DNA of 64,000 bases, from NCBI GenBank assembly GCA_951799445.1, contig OX637294.1, positions 21,415,452 through 21,479,451 of the forward strand, in the 5' to 3' direction. The stretch is from Pseudisothecium myosuroides (Eukaryota > Streptophyta > Bryopsida > Hypnales > Lembophyllaceae). Below are positions 50,160-62,028 of the stretch, one piece after another (within the stretch, counting starts at the first letter, position 1; every line of letters begins with the position of its first letter). Both the position numbers and the translations under genes were made by a program. The notes under the pieces were generated by a model. The model searched no databases, was not told the DNA's origin, and saw only the letters and a program-made list of their open reading frames with translations.

Positions 50160-51600
50160 CTTTCAAAATGCCTCTCGGTCTTGGTCAAGGCCCTTTAAGG
50201 GTTATTCAGTTGATTTTTGAGCTCTTTTGTTTCAATGCATATATATTTGTCTTAGCTTTATCTATACTCAATTGCAATTTGCCTATATATGACCAAAAAA
50301 TTCAAAAGTCATTTGAATACAAGCATGGCTATAAGTGAAATTTGTTAAAAAATTACTCATTCTATCCTGAAAGAAAGTAACTATAGTCCAAATACCAACA
50401 AGAACTAAACATTTGTTTGGATAGCTCTACTATGTGCTCCTTATAAACCTAGAAAGCAAGTATTTTGAAAACAATACAAATTAATCCAATGCAACAATAG
50501 AGTTCTGGTTGTTTCAATTTGTGAGGCACTTGTTACACAAGAACTAAACATTTGTAAGACAACCACGGCTTTTTGTAAGATATGCACATTTGTAATCGTT
50601 TCTTGTTGCAATTGAGGAAAAAATGCTTGGAATTGGGATGAAAAGAATAATTAATATATTCTAATAATTAAATGAGAAGGTGTGTTTGAAGTGAAAATAG
50701 AGAACTTTGGCCTAAACATGAAGAGATATTTACTATTGAAGTTCACCTTAGTAGGACATAAATATTTGACATTAAGGGCACCTATAAATCAAGCATATAT
50801 ACATGCTTGAAAAGAATCCAAGGATGGCCTTTTTATAATAGATACCAGAATTGATTCAAAGATTTTTCTTGATCATGGCTCTTGGTCACAATTTGTAAGC
50901 AAGAGACAATTTTAACATTCATTAGTCATCTCCAATAATGTGAAAATGAACTTAGATCGGTTAAGTGGAGGTTGATTTTTTATAAATTTTAAAAAAGGCT
51001 AATTTCTTTGATTTATCCTTCATGTTCTCTTTCTTCTTTTTACTTATCCTCTTTTCCCTCCTCTCCCCTCTCATTTTCTCTTTTCACCTCATAGTCTATA
51101 GAATTTTAATAACTAGCATTGTAATGGAATAGAAGAAAAAACTTATAACTAAGAAAAATATAAAATTTGTTTTAATATTTTAGTCACTACCAATAGTAAA
51201 AAGTTTTAAAATGTCATCAAAATAATGATGCTTTTTTTAAGTGTATTTTTATAATGGGATCAATAGTAAAAATATAAGATATGAAATTTGAAAAATTATT
51301 TATTACAATAAAATACCATTAAATTCAAAAAAAAAAAAATTACAATAAATCACAATTATTATAACAAAATTCACTTCCTATTGTAAAACTACATTTTTAG
51401 TAGTTAAATTGCATTCTATATAACAAATTTGCCAAATTTGCCAATTTAAAACTTACTCTGTAACTTCTAATCATATACAGAGTATAATACATACATATAA
51501 ATTTATCATACTTCTCTCATATTGGATGTCCACTGGACACTATGCTTGAAGTGATGGCCTCTAAAGAAATTGTGAAAAAAAACTTCTTCAACCTTACACC
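50160..51600. other. AT-rich intergenic DNA
   Basis: Nothing recognised apart from a pyrimidine-rich stretch at 51010-51090 and A-runs around 51320. Confidence 0.4.
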
Positions 51601-52200
51601 TCCACTTAAAAAAAAATGAACCCTCTCCCTCTAAAAATAAAAAGCCAAAGTACTAATAATATCAAAACAAAAACCACCCCACTCCCCCTCAAAATCCTAA
51701 ATAAATAAAATTTAGAAACCAAAACAAGAACACAATCACTACCATTATCTCCAAGAACAAAAAATACAAAAATATGGGTCAAAATAAATAAAAAAATCAA
51801 GAGCCAAACCAAATAAAAAGAACAACAACAATAAGCAAAAGACAATAGACAGAAGCCAACAACAACTACCAAAGCCAATAATAACAATAGAAAAAAAAGA
51901 CAATAAATAAAAACAAAATAAAAATACAAAATACAAATAAAATTATTAACAAAAATAATAATTAATAAATAAATAAAAATTAAATTAAAAATTAAAAACA
52001 AAACAAAATATAAACCAAAATCAATCATAAACAAAACCCAATATCTAAACTCAAACCCAAATCCAAACCCAATATCTAAATCCAAACTCGAACTAAGAAT
52101 CAAATTCCAAAACTCAAATAAAAAAAAAATTGAAAATTCTAGCCATTGTCCACCTACATATATTCTACAAGATGTTGCAGACACTAGATAGGACAGAGCC
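51601..52200. repeat. Low-complexity A-rich tract with short tandem words
   Basis: The plus strand is dominated by A with interspersed C. It includes tandem AAACCCAATATCTAAA-type words at 52030-52080. The 192-codon minus-strand frame it creates is almost all Phe, Leu, Ile and Val and is an artefact. Confidence 0.6.
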
Positions 52201-52385
52201 CCTAAAAAAAAATTTCATTTTTGGGGGGTCTACTACCGCCACTCTCAAGACCACGAAAGGTTAGACTATGCAAATAAGGAAAGAAAGGAAGGAAATGAAT
52301 AAATAAAAAAGTAGTAAAAAGAGGGTGCAAGAGGTTTTTTAAAAGAGCAGGGTAAGAAGTTTTGGAAAGGTTCAAAGAGAGTATT

Positions 52386-52601
52386 AAATCCCCTTTCAAA
52401 CCCTATTGTAGCCATCGTGACAAATATAAAATAAAATAAAATAAAATATTTTTCTATTTTCTATTTTTTCATTCTGCAACTGTGGCTACATTATAATTTG
52501 AAAGATGATTCGTAAATCTCCTTTTAAACCCTACTAAACCTCATTTTCTACTATAGCTACTTAAGAAACGAGATTAAATAGGGTTTGAAAGGGGATATAA
52601 G
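52386..52601. repeat. Inverted repeat, possible small MITE
   Basis: ATCCCCTTTCAAACCCTATT at 52388 is mirrored by AATAGGGTTTGAAAGGGGAT ending near 52598. AATGTAGCC/ATTGTAGCC words follow outside and inside. No target duplication identified. Confidence 0.5.
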
Positions 52602-52849
52602 AAGTCCCTTCAAAAACCTAATGTAGCCGCTGCCCTTCATCCTAATTGAGGTCTTAAGAGTTTCATCATTTCATTAATTTTTAGATCTCTTCACCTTCAG
52701 TAAAAGTGTGAGCAAGGTCATTTAGTCCCTCCACTTTTCCTCTACGCTCTTCAATAGCTGTGAGTTTAAGTACAGTTTTTTTCGCTTCATTACTTGGTTT
52801 GATGTTGAATTAGATTGGATGTATAGATTCAGGTACTTAATATTCATTC

Positions 52850-53880
52850 TATTGGTTGGCATTAGCTTGCTTTGATTGAGAAAATTCATATCCTTTGGAT
52901 TTGTTGCATTACCTTTTTTCAATAGTATCTTGTTTCAATTGCAATACTCATGTATTCTATTTGTTTGCTCTACTAAATTCTTCAATTGAGATACTATACT
53001 TACTATTTCTTGTTTGTTGCTTTTAATGAAATATTTGACTTTTTATTTGATGTACTGTACTAGCTTGCTTAGCTGAGACAAGTACTATTTTTTTGTGTGT
53101 ATAGAATCAGCTTGTTTCAATTGATACACTTGGTGTTCTTCTTGTTTTTTGTTTTCTATGCAATAGCTTGCTTTAATTGATGTTGTCGATGTTCTTTTTG
53201 CTCTTTTCATTAGCTTGCTCTGAATCCTTGTATACAAATAGTTACTTGGTATTCTTTTACTTCATTTCATTGGCTTACTTTTATTAAGATAGTTGGTATT
53301 TATTTATTTGTTTCACAAACTTGTTCCGATTTAGACAAACACTTTATTAATTTTTCTTTTTCTTTGTTGCACTTGCTTGCTCCTATTGGGATACTTCCTT
53401 CTCCTTTTTAATTGTTGCAACAAGCTTGCTTCAACTATAATACAAGGAATTGTAATTTATTTTTTTGTGAAATTGTTTGATGTTGAATCAACTTGCTTTT
53501 ACTACAGTAGCCATTATTTCTTTGCAAAATCCTCTTTGCGGTTTATGGTTTGTCCTCTTTTCATTCTTTTCAATTTTTTTTTCAAATATTTGGTCTATTC
53601 CTTATTCATTGCATTTTCTTTTACTTTGATTGGACAATTGGTGTCTATTAGTTTATTACATAATACGCTTGTTTTAATTTTAAATACACTAAAACTTGAT
53701 TGTTCTATTTCTTCATTGCACTTGCGTACTACTATTGAGATACTTCTCTCTTCTTTTTCTTTGTTGCATGAGCTTTCTTCAATTGATATATACTTGGGGA
53801 TGTACTTTTTTCTTCATAAAATTGTTTGATGTTGAATTAATTTGCTTTGACAACAATAGCTATAATTATTCTATCTTGAA
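52850..53880. repeat. Degenerate T-rich tandem array, unit about 60-70 bp
   Basis: Many units repeat the order AGCTTGCTTYAATTGAGATACT..TATTCTTTTT..CATT. It fills the kilobase directly upstream of the protease pseudogene. The 150-codon frame inside it is a by-product of the repeat. Confidence 0.65.
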
Positions 53881-53955
53881 ATGCTCTTGCAAATGATTGT
53901 TTGCTTACTTTTCATTCTTCTCATCTATCCTCAGAATTGTAAGTTTCCAATCAAG

Positions 53956-56574
53956 ATGGGGAGCATACCAAGAGTCACGATGCCCAGCGCCATTGCACTA
54001 GTGCTTTTCATCTTCCTCGCATTCACTATGCAACAAGCAAATGACACCAAGCCCATCGCAAGCGTCTCGAATTACAAATCCCCGCTACATTTGCGCAATT
54101 CCGAGGTGCGTAATGGCAAGAACATAGTTATGGATCTCTTCAACAGATGGGTCGAGAAGCACGCGCGTGTATACCACTCCTGGAGCTAGAAACAACTCCG
54201 GTTCCAAATCTTCCGGGAGAATGTGCAATACATACATAGCCACAACACACAGTGGAAGAGTTATTGGATGGGACTCAACAAGTTTAGCGACCTCACACAT
54301 CAGGAGTTTTTGGCGCAATACTTGGGAGGATTTTGGGCTGGTAGATCTCACATTGTTTGTAGCGAAGCAAACTTCATCTACAACAATGTCATGGCAGAGC
54401 CCAATGTGGATTGGAGAAAGACTGGTGCCGTCTCGGAGATTAAAGACCAAGGCCAATGCGGTTTGTCACTCTCACTGTCCATAGTTTCATTACAATAGCT
54501 TTAGATTTTGCGATTTTGCAATTTTGCTTTTAAGGCTTAATCTTCCAAGGTTGTTCTTTTTGGTTGGTTCTTCAATTTAGCTATGGTCGTTTCATCTTCA
54601 TCTACAATTGCAAAAATGATAGCCCTTTGCCAAAGTCATTCACGTAATCACGTTCGTCACTCTTTCACTAAATATTTGAATTTTTGTTGAAAGCACACAA
54701 AATATTTGTCATAATTAGTATCCATCCTACCTTAGTATTAGATCCATTACGCTTCTAGATAATTATATGGCAAACAACAAAATTTGAGTAGATGGATCTC
54801 CTACTTTTTTGCCAATTAAAAATCTTTCAATTGATAATTGTTTGTGTGCATTATTGAAGAAGTACCTACATTTAATATTGCACTTGTTTTAAAAAAATGT
54901 GGAGACTATCAAAGCTCTTGAACCCTCAGTCATGGATTGTACTATTGCTAGTTTTGGTCTATTAATAAAGTTGTGGGGTTGGTGGCACTTAATTGTATAG
55001 GGAGTTGTTGGAGATTTTCCACAACCGGTGCTGTGGAGGCAGTGAACCAAATTGCAATAGGACAAATGATTACTCTATTCGAGTAGGAGCTTTTAGATTG
55101 CAATTCCCCACCCAATCTAGGTTGCCATGGCGGTTCTATGCTAAAGGCATTCCAATACATTTATGAGAATGGAGGCATTGACACTGAAAACAATTATCCC
55201 TACATGATGCATACCAGTTTCCAGTGTGCGGCCAAAGTAAGCTATTTGGAATTATAATTTTTCTCCTTGGAATTCTTAGTCTAATACAAAAATTTGTGAA
55301 AAAGGCTTGTTTCAGAGTCCAATTCGATTGACTATGAAAGGTACCAATTCTATTGAAATATGCCAATTGTTATTCTCTTGATTCTATTTCAACTTGGGGG
55401 AGTCTTTAATTAACATTGGAATTAAACTTGGGCAAGGATATTTGACAGAGTGGAGACAAACTTGTTTAGAGAAAGTTTAGAGGTTATAAAATATTACTCC
55501 ATATGAGTTATTATGATATATAGTTATGGAAATTCATCAAAAAAGATAGATATTTAGATATTATGTTCTTACTTGTAAAAAGGCTCACTAAAACTACATT
55601 TATTTTATATCTAACTTATGACATTTCTATTTTTTTCAGAAGCAAAACTCAACTATTGTGCCCATCGATGGCTACCAATTGGTACCTACACAATCAAAAA
55701 ATTATCTTCTCAAGGCCGTCTCGATGAATCCAATTAGTGTTGCTATTGAGGCTTCCGGCCGTGACTTTTAGCATTATCAAGGGGTACGTACTTTAGATTC
55801 AAATCTTATAAATTCCAAGTCTTCCTATGGAGCTTGCTTATTTGTCTCCTTGCTAATTGAAATTTATTTTTGGCTATATTGATAGCAATTTGCATTTACA
55901 TCATTCTTGTGTGCACACAATTATGATGTTGGTTTTGGTTGATTACAGAGATTAGAATGAGAAGAATAATGGCTTCTAATTTTCTTGAGTTTTGACAAAT
56001 CAAAGTGTATGTTCTGTAAGTTAACAATCTTTTTTAGTCTTTTGGTAGAATTTAATTTGTGAAATTGTGACAAATCAAATCCTAAATCTTTCCATTTGCC
56101 AAACTGCTTGCACATTTAAAACCAGCAAATGGAAAACTACAATTTCAACAAATATGTGATGGATATCAACAATATATTGGCATAGTTGCCTAGCTAGAAC
56201 ATTGCACAATGACATAAGTTGAAGTTGTCAATGGGAATAATTTGAGATATTATTATTTAGTGTTCTTCGACATTCTGTCATTTATCATTAGATCTATTTC
56301 TTATTTTTTTTTATTGTGACTTCTTTCACTTGGATAACAGGGCGTGTTTACCGGCTCATGTGGCACCAATCTTGACTATGCTGTCTTGGTTGTGGGTTAC
56401 GGTACCGAGGAGGATGGCTCACCCTATTGGATTGTGAAAAACTCTTGGGGCTCATGGTGGGGAGAGGCAGGGTACATCCGCATGGCAAGAATGGGGTCTA
56501 GTGATCCTCGTGGAAAGTGTGGTATTAGTATGGATCCCTCCTTTTCCATCAAATTTGCTACCAAATCAACTTAA
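53956..56574 (+). pseudogene. Papain-like (C1A) cysteine protease pseudogene
   Basis: Four exons keep their junctions: 53956-54460, 55001-55236, 55640-55783 and 56341-56574. The frame starts with a signal-peptide-like segment (PSAIALVLFIFLAFTMQQA). An inhibitor propeptide follows with the ERFNIN pattern, in which the first Glu is now a TAG at 54187-54189, then NKFSDLTHQEF and VDWRKTGAVSEIKDQGQCG. Exon 2 retains the active-site Cys in GSCWRFS, but a TAG replaces Gln before ELLDC. Exon 3 has a TAG replacing Gln in RDF-HYQG. Exon 4 is open and keeps NSWGSWWGE, but the catalytic His is Tyr (NLDYAV). Active relatives are secreted or vacuolar endopeptidases. With three stops and a lost catalytic residue this copy cannot make an active enzyme, although splice sites look intact. 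Confidence 0.9.
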
Positions 56575-57847
56575 TTAGGATCAAATCATGTTTGTATTTG
56601 AATTGACGGACATTTAATAAATATTTGTGAAGATATATATCAATAGGATTGTTCTACATGCTCTAGAATTGTATGGAGCACATCCTTGCTTGTATGTATA
56701 GTTTGGATGTATAGATTTATCTCGAAGAATACAAAGTTGTTATATATGTTCATGGATCTTCAAGAGATTATTTTGAAGAAATGTTACATTGCTTCTATGC
56801 ACAAAGTTGATTGTCTAGCACTTGCACTTTTTGAAAGTAATTGGATATCTTATGTGATCATCTATTTGACCAACCCATTTGACTCTATCATGATTGCAGT
56901 GGTGACAATAGCTATTTAAAAAAAAAATCAAGCTATAGATGGTCTCTGTTTCTTTCCCTTGCTTGAGCATTCAATGGTTTTGAGGTTGGGATTATTTTCA
57001 AGGTGAAAGATGGATCTTACATTTGTAGTGTTTCTAGGCCAAATCTACATCCTTGAGATCAATGAGTTGGATGCTTACTGATATTGAATGTGATTGAAAT
57101 GAAGCAATTTATTGTGCACTTGGTGACACTATGAAAATCAGGTACTGTAGACAAGAAAATGACTTGATTCTACTTGTCTTCTTACATAAAGTTCTATGCG
57201 TCTCTGGAAATGAACAATGTTCATCAAGAAGGCATGAGCATATCTCTTGTCAATGTAGTGCTTTGCGGGAAATAAAGGTTGCTGGGTTAAAAAAAAATTT
57301 AACACATTGAGTCCAACTGTAGTGTACTGACCATTGACCTATAACATTGGTTGATGGAAATCACAACCCTTGTACAAAGCATTGGTGCTCATCTACACTC
57401 ATACAAAGTTCTGTAATATCGTAGGACGTGCATCAAACTATCAGATCAATTCTGAAATGAGCAAGTCATGTTTTATTTTTCCGGTACATTTTCACAATTA
57501 CCGAATTCGCTCATGAAAAGTCCGTAAGTAACCCGAGAATTCATGCCGCACCAGTGAAATCTTACTGAAAAATATTTCAAGAAGTTTCACCTCCCCAAAT
57601 TTAGGTTTCAGCTCTTAGATGGGCGCTTTATGGCCCTCCTACCTTAGGGAGAGCTGTCATAGAGCTACATCACAACTCCAAGAGGAGCATCCAATGCAAA
57701 GTAGACGGAAACAAACGTTCACGGGTAATCCTTGATGTAACTTAGCAACTTTGTTCAACAGGTCATGCTAAGCAAGCTCAAAGAAAGAAAGAGATAGTTT
57801 ACTGCTTTTTCAAGGTCTATAATTTCCAGTACATAATCATCAGTCCC
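56575..57847. other. Intergenic between protease relic and membrane-protein gene
   Basis: Probably 3' flanks of both loci. A 77-codon frame at 56686 has no recognisable features. Confidence 0.4.
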
Positions 57848-60800
57848 TTAAGCTGCATTACCTTGCATACCGCCCAACACCTTGCCCCCACCCTGCACCA
57901 CAGCACACCAGTCATCAACGAACTTTCGTCCACTGCACAGCAATCTCTTGTCAAGAGTAATACTAGATCGTGTAGTAAATATCTTTTGATATTAATTATA
58001 TCTTTACTGGCACACTTTTGAGATAATTCTCTCCAGCTCTTCAAGTTTGTTCACCTCTAAAGGACCACGAATTCCTGGTTTGAAAATAATTGATCATACT
58101 GTGAAAAATCAATAATTCCGTTAGTGCCATATGTTATTTCATTAAAATCAGTGAACAATGCATGTTTTGGTCGACAATTTAATAAAGTTGGAGTATAACA
58201 AATGTAGGACAAAAAGATGCAATAGCATTATCCTACACTCTGCTTGAACCTAGCAACGATGTTAAGTGCAGATAGAATATTGAGTAGGATAACATTACTT
58301 TGAAGTCTCTGCTCTTGTTCAGTGGCATGTGCCAATCGTCGCTGTCGAGTCAATTCATCCTTCTGACGTGCTTTTTCTTGCAACTCTTGTTGCAGTCTTT
58401 CCCGTGATGCTGCTATTTCTTCTCTCTGACATGAACATCATTATTTCAGACTTCCAAATCAAAATGGGCATGAGAACTGGAAATCGCAGTAAACCGAACA
58501 TAGAAACAGTGTGAAAGTACTGCCCCATTGAAAATCTCAATTCACTTTGGAACCTCTCAAGTCACAGACCTCATCTTTGATGATTCTGGATCGAAGAGGA
58601 GTAATTGGATATTAAGAACGAGAGTCCAAGTTACGTTTCTGATTGTTAAACCTCATAGGTATTTAGCAGTGGAGACCTTCGACTGTTCAATTTTGTTTAT
58701 TTTTGGATCGACACATGCTATGTTCTTCACTGATTCTGGTGATATAAAATTTTGATTATATTTCCACAATAGGCCCAATCAAATTGGTCCTTTTAAAACC
58801 ATGATTGGTCCCTACGCGTTGATGTTATTCAGCTTCTGCAACCCTACAAAGAGAAAGAAAGTAAACAGGTTGGGAGGTTACATTCACACTCCGAGGCTCC
58901 GCACTGGCTTCGCTTCCTTTGATTTGAGCTTTCAAAGAGACCAACCCTTTCTGAAAGATGGGCAGAACCCAAGCGCAGAACAATGCTATAATAGCAAATG
59001 TCATGAGAGCCTTGAGGAAGAAGTATAACCCCTTGCCCGATTCGAACCAGTCCACCACGTCTCCGGGCAACTGCGTGACCACTGCCGACAACCGCGTGAC
59101 CACTGCGTGAAGAAAAATTTATATTATAAAATACTCTGCAGCATGAGAACAACCTCCTCGGATAGATTTCATCTCACCAAAACGATGCGTAAAGACTGTA
59201 CAGAGTCTCATGTATATATTAATGCATTTTCGAAGGTAGTGAATCTCATAACCAGATTATTGACAGGCAAAACTTGAACCCTTTGTTGGACTGTAAGGCC
59301 TCCAAACAGGCCAAGATATGACTCAACACTTTCATAGCGTCGTGAACAGTAACGCTGAAAGGACAGAGATGTCCAAAATACGAAGAAATGGCGCCCAATT
59401 GGTCCCAGTTGGATCCTTCAAGGGTAAAATGCTACAATTGCAAAAGATACTTCAACCCTAAAGCAACAATTGTGAACCCATACACAGCTACATAAAGTGA
59501 AGGTTTCAATGTGGACGAACCATTAAAGAGAGACTGCAAGCCAGCAAAAGATGTCTCGGCATAAGGAGCCACCACACGCCAATTGATTATTACGAGAGCC
59601 AAAAGGACGCCCAAAACTCCGATTCCGAAGATATAGAGGCAAGTCCTGCGCCTAACCCACCTCCTGCCTTGCGCATCTGTTAGAAACAGGGGCAGCAGCA
59701 GTAGGGGAGCTGCCCCAACATTCACAGCAAGCACTGTCAATCACACAAAATCTTTCTGATACCAGTGCCATTGTTCACAGAAAAAAGAAACAAGGTAGAG
59801 GACAGTAAAATTGTTAGGGACGTGATGCCGTGGTCTCTTCAATAGTGGTTTCCAAAATCCCACTCTAAATGATTGCATACGAAATTCACACATAGAGGTA
59901 AAAATTTGATCTCAAAAGAGTCTGGCTCTTGTACCCCAAACCCCCTCTCCACTGCACTACACGTCTCTCAAAAATCACTCGTAAATATGTTAAAATGACG
60001 CAAGTAGTATCCCCTATTATAATGTAGGAGTGTAATAACTAATAAGAGACGATGAGAAACTCACACATTGCAGTAAGAAACATCAGCAACAGAAACAAGA
60101 TTGCCCTGATTTCACCCATAGTGTCACCATCTTGATGAGGGGCAATCGCTTTGAATCCAACCATGACAGAGTGATGGAGTCCTTCAGCTGCAGTTATCCA
60201 CACAACATGAAGTGAGCAAGTATTATCAGAATTGAAATTATTAGGGCTTAACCTCTAAGAACCAAGTTCGAAAATGAACAATTCGGTTGATCATACTTGT
60301 GACAAATTGTTTTATCACTTGAATCAGTGAAGAACACTGCATGTGTTGGTAAAAAATAAATCAAATTTACAAGAAAACAGTCCCCTTATGTCCTACTCAA
60401 AAGTAGTAAAACCAACTCGAGGCCCGATTGGGGCTTCTTTCTTGTCCAGAGCTCATTACCAGACTCCCTTCAGAGTCTTTGACAAAGCTTTCTTAAGCAA
60501 CTGGACAATTGTTCTTACAGAGATGCAGAAATTAGCCCTAAAACCCAATTGCCACAGATGCCATACACGGCTTCCAACAGATATTATGCGCAGATACCTT
60601 AGTTCTTTCATAAAAGCATCAGCCACAATCAAACTCCAGCTAGAGAGCATAAATAAAAATCTGTTGAAACAAGTGAATGGCAGTGATAGATCGAAATTTC
60701 GAGAAAGAAACAACCACTTGCAGATGGGTACATACGAGAACTTACTCTTGAATGTCTGCGTACCTCGCCACACCGAAACACGAAATCTCCGCCAAAGACT

Positions 60801-60986
60801 TTCAGAGACAGGAAAACAGGGTTTAGGGTCCTCAAGAGCTTCTATTTTCTCGAATGCTGTTGTCACCGCAACAATTCTGCTACGATCTACGACCTTCAAA
60901 AATTCGCTGCGAAAATTCCAAATTTGTTTTCGCCTCTTTCGATCAATTTGACAATCGTGACCGCAATTGACGATCGAGAAGAGCAA
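57848..60986 (-). CDS. Predicted three-TM protein with C-terminal coiled coil, function unknown
   Basis: Seven exons close in phase: 60986-60764, 60187-60065, 59733-59521, 59102-58888, 58425-58299, 58056-58008 and 57962-57848, giving 354 residues. The N-terminus is basic and could be an organelle-targeting segment. Hydrophobic segments lie at about 103-132 (AILFLLLMFLTAM onward), 147-167 (CLYIFGIGVLGVLLALVIIN) and 212-236 (FFLKALMTFAIIALFCAW). Exon 5 is strongly helical and charged (REEIAASRERLQQELQEKAR), a likely coiled coil. The tail contains SGRKFVDDWCAVVQGGGK and ends GNAA. The exon 3 donor is a weak GTTCGT. Without it the frame runs to a TAG at 59432 and adds one more hydrophobic segment (SLYVAVYGFTIVALGLKYLL), so a shorter isoform is possible. 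I do not recognise the family. Confidence 0.65.
60249..60350. repeat. Intronic repeat related to 58050-58170
   Basis: Both start with an AACCTCTAA/CACCTCTAA word and share TTGATCATACT, GTGAAAAA/GTGACAAA, ATCAGTGAA and GCATGT in order. They lie in introns 1 and 5 of the membrane-protein gene and resemble TTAA-family ends. Confidence 0.45.
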
Positions 60987-61449
60987 GACTCTTTATTATG
61001 AGGACGTTGCAGACACTAAGTGAGTAAGTGTCCGATGGATGAGTTCAGCTGAGACTGTCGGTAGGATGGAAAACGTTTTTTCATCCAATATTTTTTTTGG
61101 AAGTTGTTTGAGTACATTTTTAGTGAACAATATTGTAAATTCTCTCATTATGAAATTATGGACTTTTCTAAAGAAGAAGGTGCTTAATCGACAAATCACC
61201 CTTGTAGCATATTTTGACTTTTGATGTGAATTTTAGCCATAAAAATGATATTTTTCAAATTAGACTGCAACTAATGAAATGAAACTTATCCAATGGAATT
61301 TCTACTCCATTTCAAAATTTTGAAAAATTTGTGAATTTCAAAATTTAATAGCAATATGAACTTTGGATTTACAACCATGGTTTGTAGGTTTCCTAATTTT
61401 AGAGTGACACAGTAATTTGGTTTATACCAAGGAGTTATACATCGTAATA
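60987..61449. other. Upstream region of the membrane-protein gene
   Basis: Probably promoter and leader. Short frames on both strands are not supported. Confidence 0.4.
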
Positions 61450-61451
61450 TA

Positions 61452-62026
61452 CTCCCTCTGTCCTACTAAAAGCCTCCAAAAAGCTTTCCTATAAGAAATT
61501 AACTGTATTTTTAGTCTTTGTGCCAATGATACATACATTTAAAAACCAGCAACCCACCCTTTACATCTATGCAAAATCTCTAGCTTAGGCACCATTGTTT
61601 AGGCATCAAAAATCCATGTGGAAAATATCATATTTGAACATAATTTCTTAATGCCGCTAGCTCTATCATTCTTGATGATTTAAAGGTCAGTGGCAACAAT
61701 GGGATCTAAGAACATCTATCCCAACCTAAATATCAACAAAAAAAACCTAGTCCACTTCATGAACAAATTTTCATAGCGCCAATTAAAGTGGTCATCCAAT
61801 CCATCAACAGTACTATTGCCTGAGGAAGCACAACAAGTACAAAGTGCCTCATAAGGGCAAGATCAAGTTTTCTAGGAGAAGAATGTTGTCCCTGATCTCT
61901 TAACTTGCCCCCACAAGGTCATTAAACACCGCCAACGCTTACTCAATGGTCAAAATCATAAAACGGAGCTTTTTAGTGGGACAAGATTTGTGCTTGATTT
62001 GGAGGTTTTTAGTGGAATAGAGGGAA
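61452..62026 (-). mobile_element. Mariner/stowaway-like MITE, copy 2 (575 bp)
   Basis: Ends CTCCCTCTGTCCTACTAAAA and, inverted from the right, TTCCCTCTATTCCACTAAAA lie between TA dinucleotides. The interior is the inverse of copy 1, for example GACAAGATTTGTGCTTGATT at the right matches the left of copy 1. Identical length supports a shared, complete element. Confidence 0.75.
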
Positions 62027-62028
62027 TA

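Noticed and set aside
51606..52184. 192-codon minus-strand open frame rich in Phe, Leu and Ile, looking like a membrane protein
   Set aside because: It is the complement of a low-complexity A-rich tract with tandem words. Composition alone explains the open frame.
53377..53829. 150-codon plus-strand frame with hydrophobic residues
   Set aside because: Generated by the degenerate T-rich tandem array.
60343..60951. 202-codon plus-strand frame
   Set aside because: Antisense to exon 1 and intron 1 of the membrane-protein gene. The minus-strand exon chain closes in phase; this frame has no partner.
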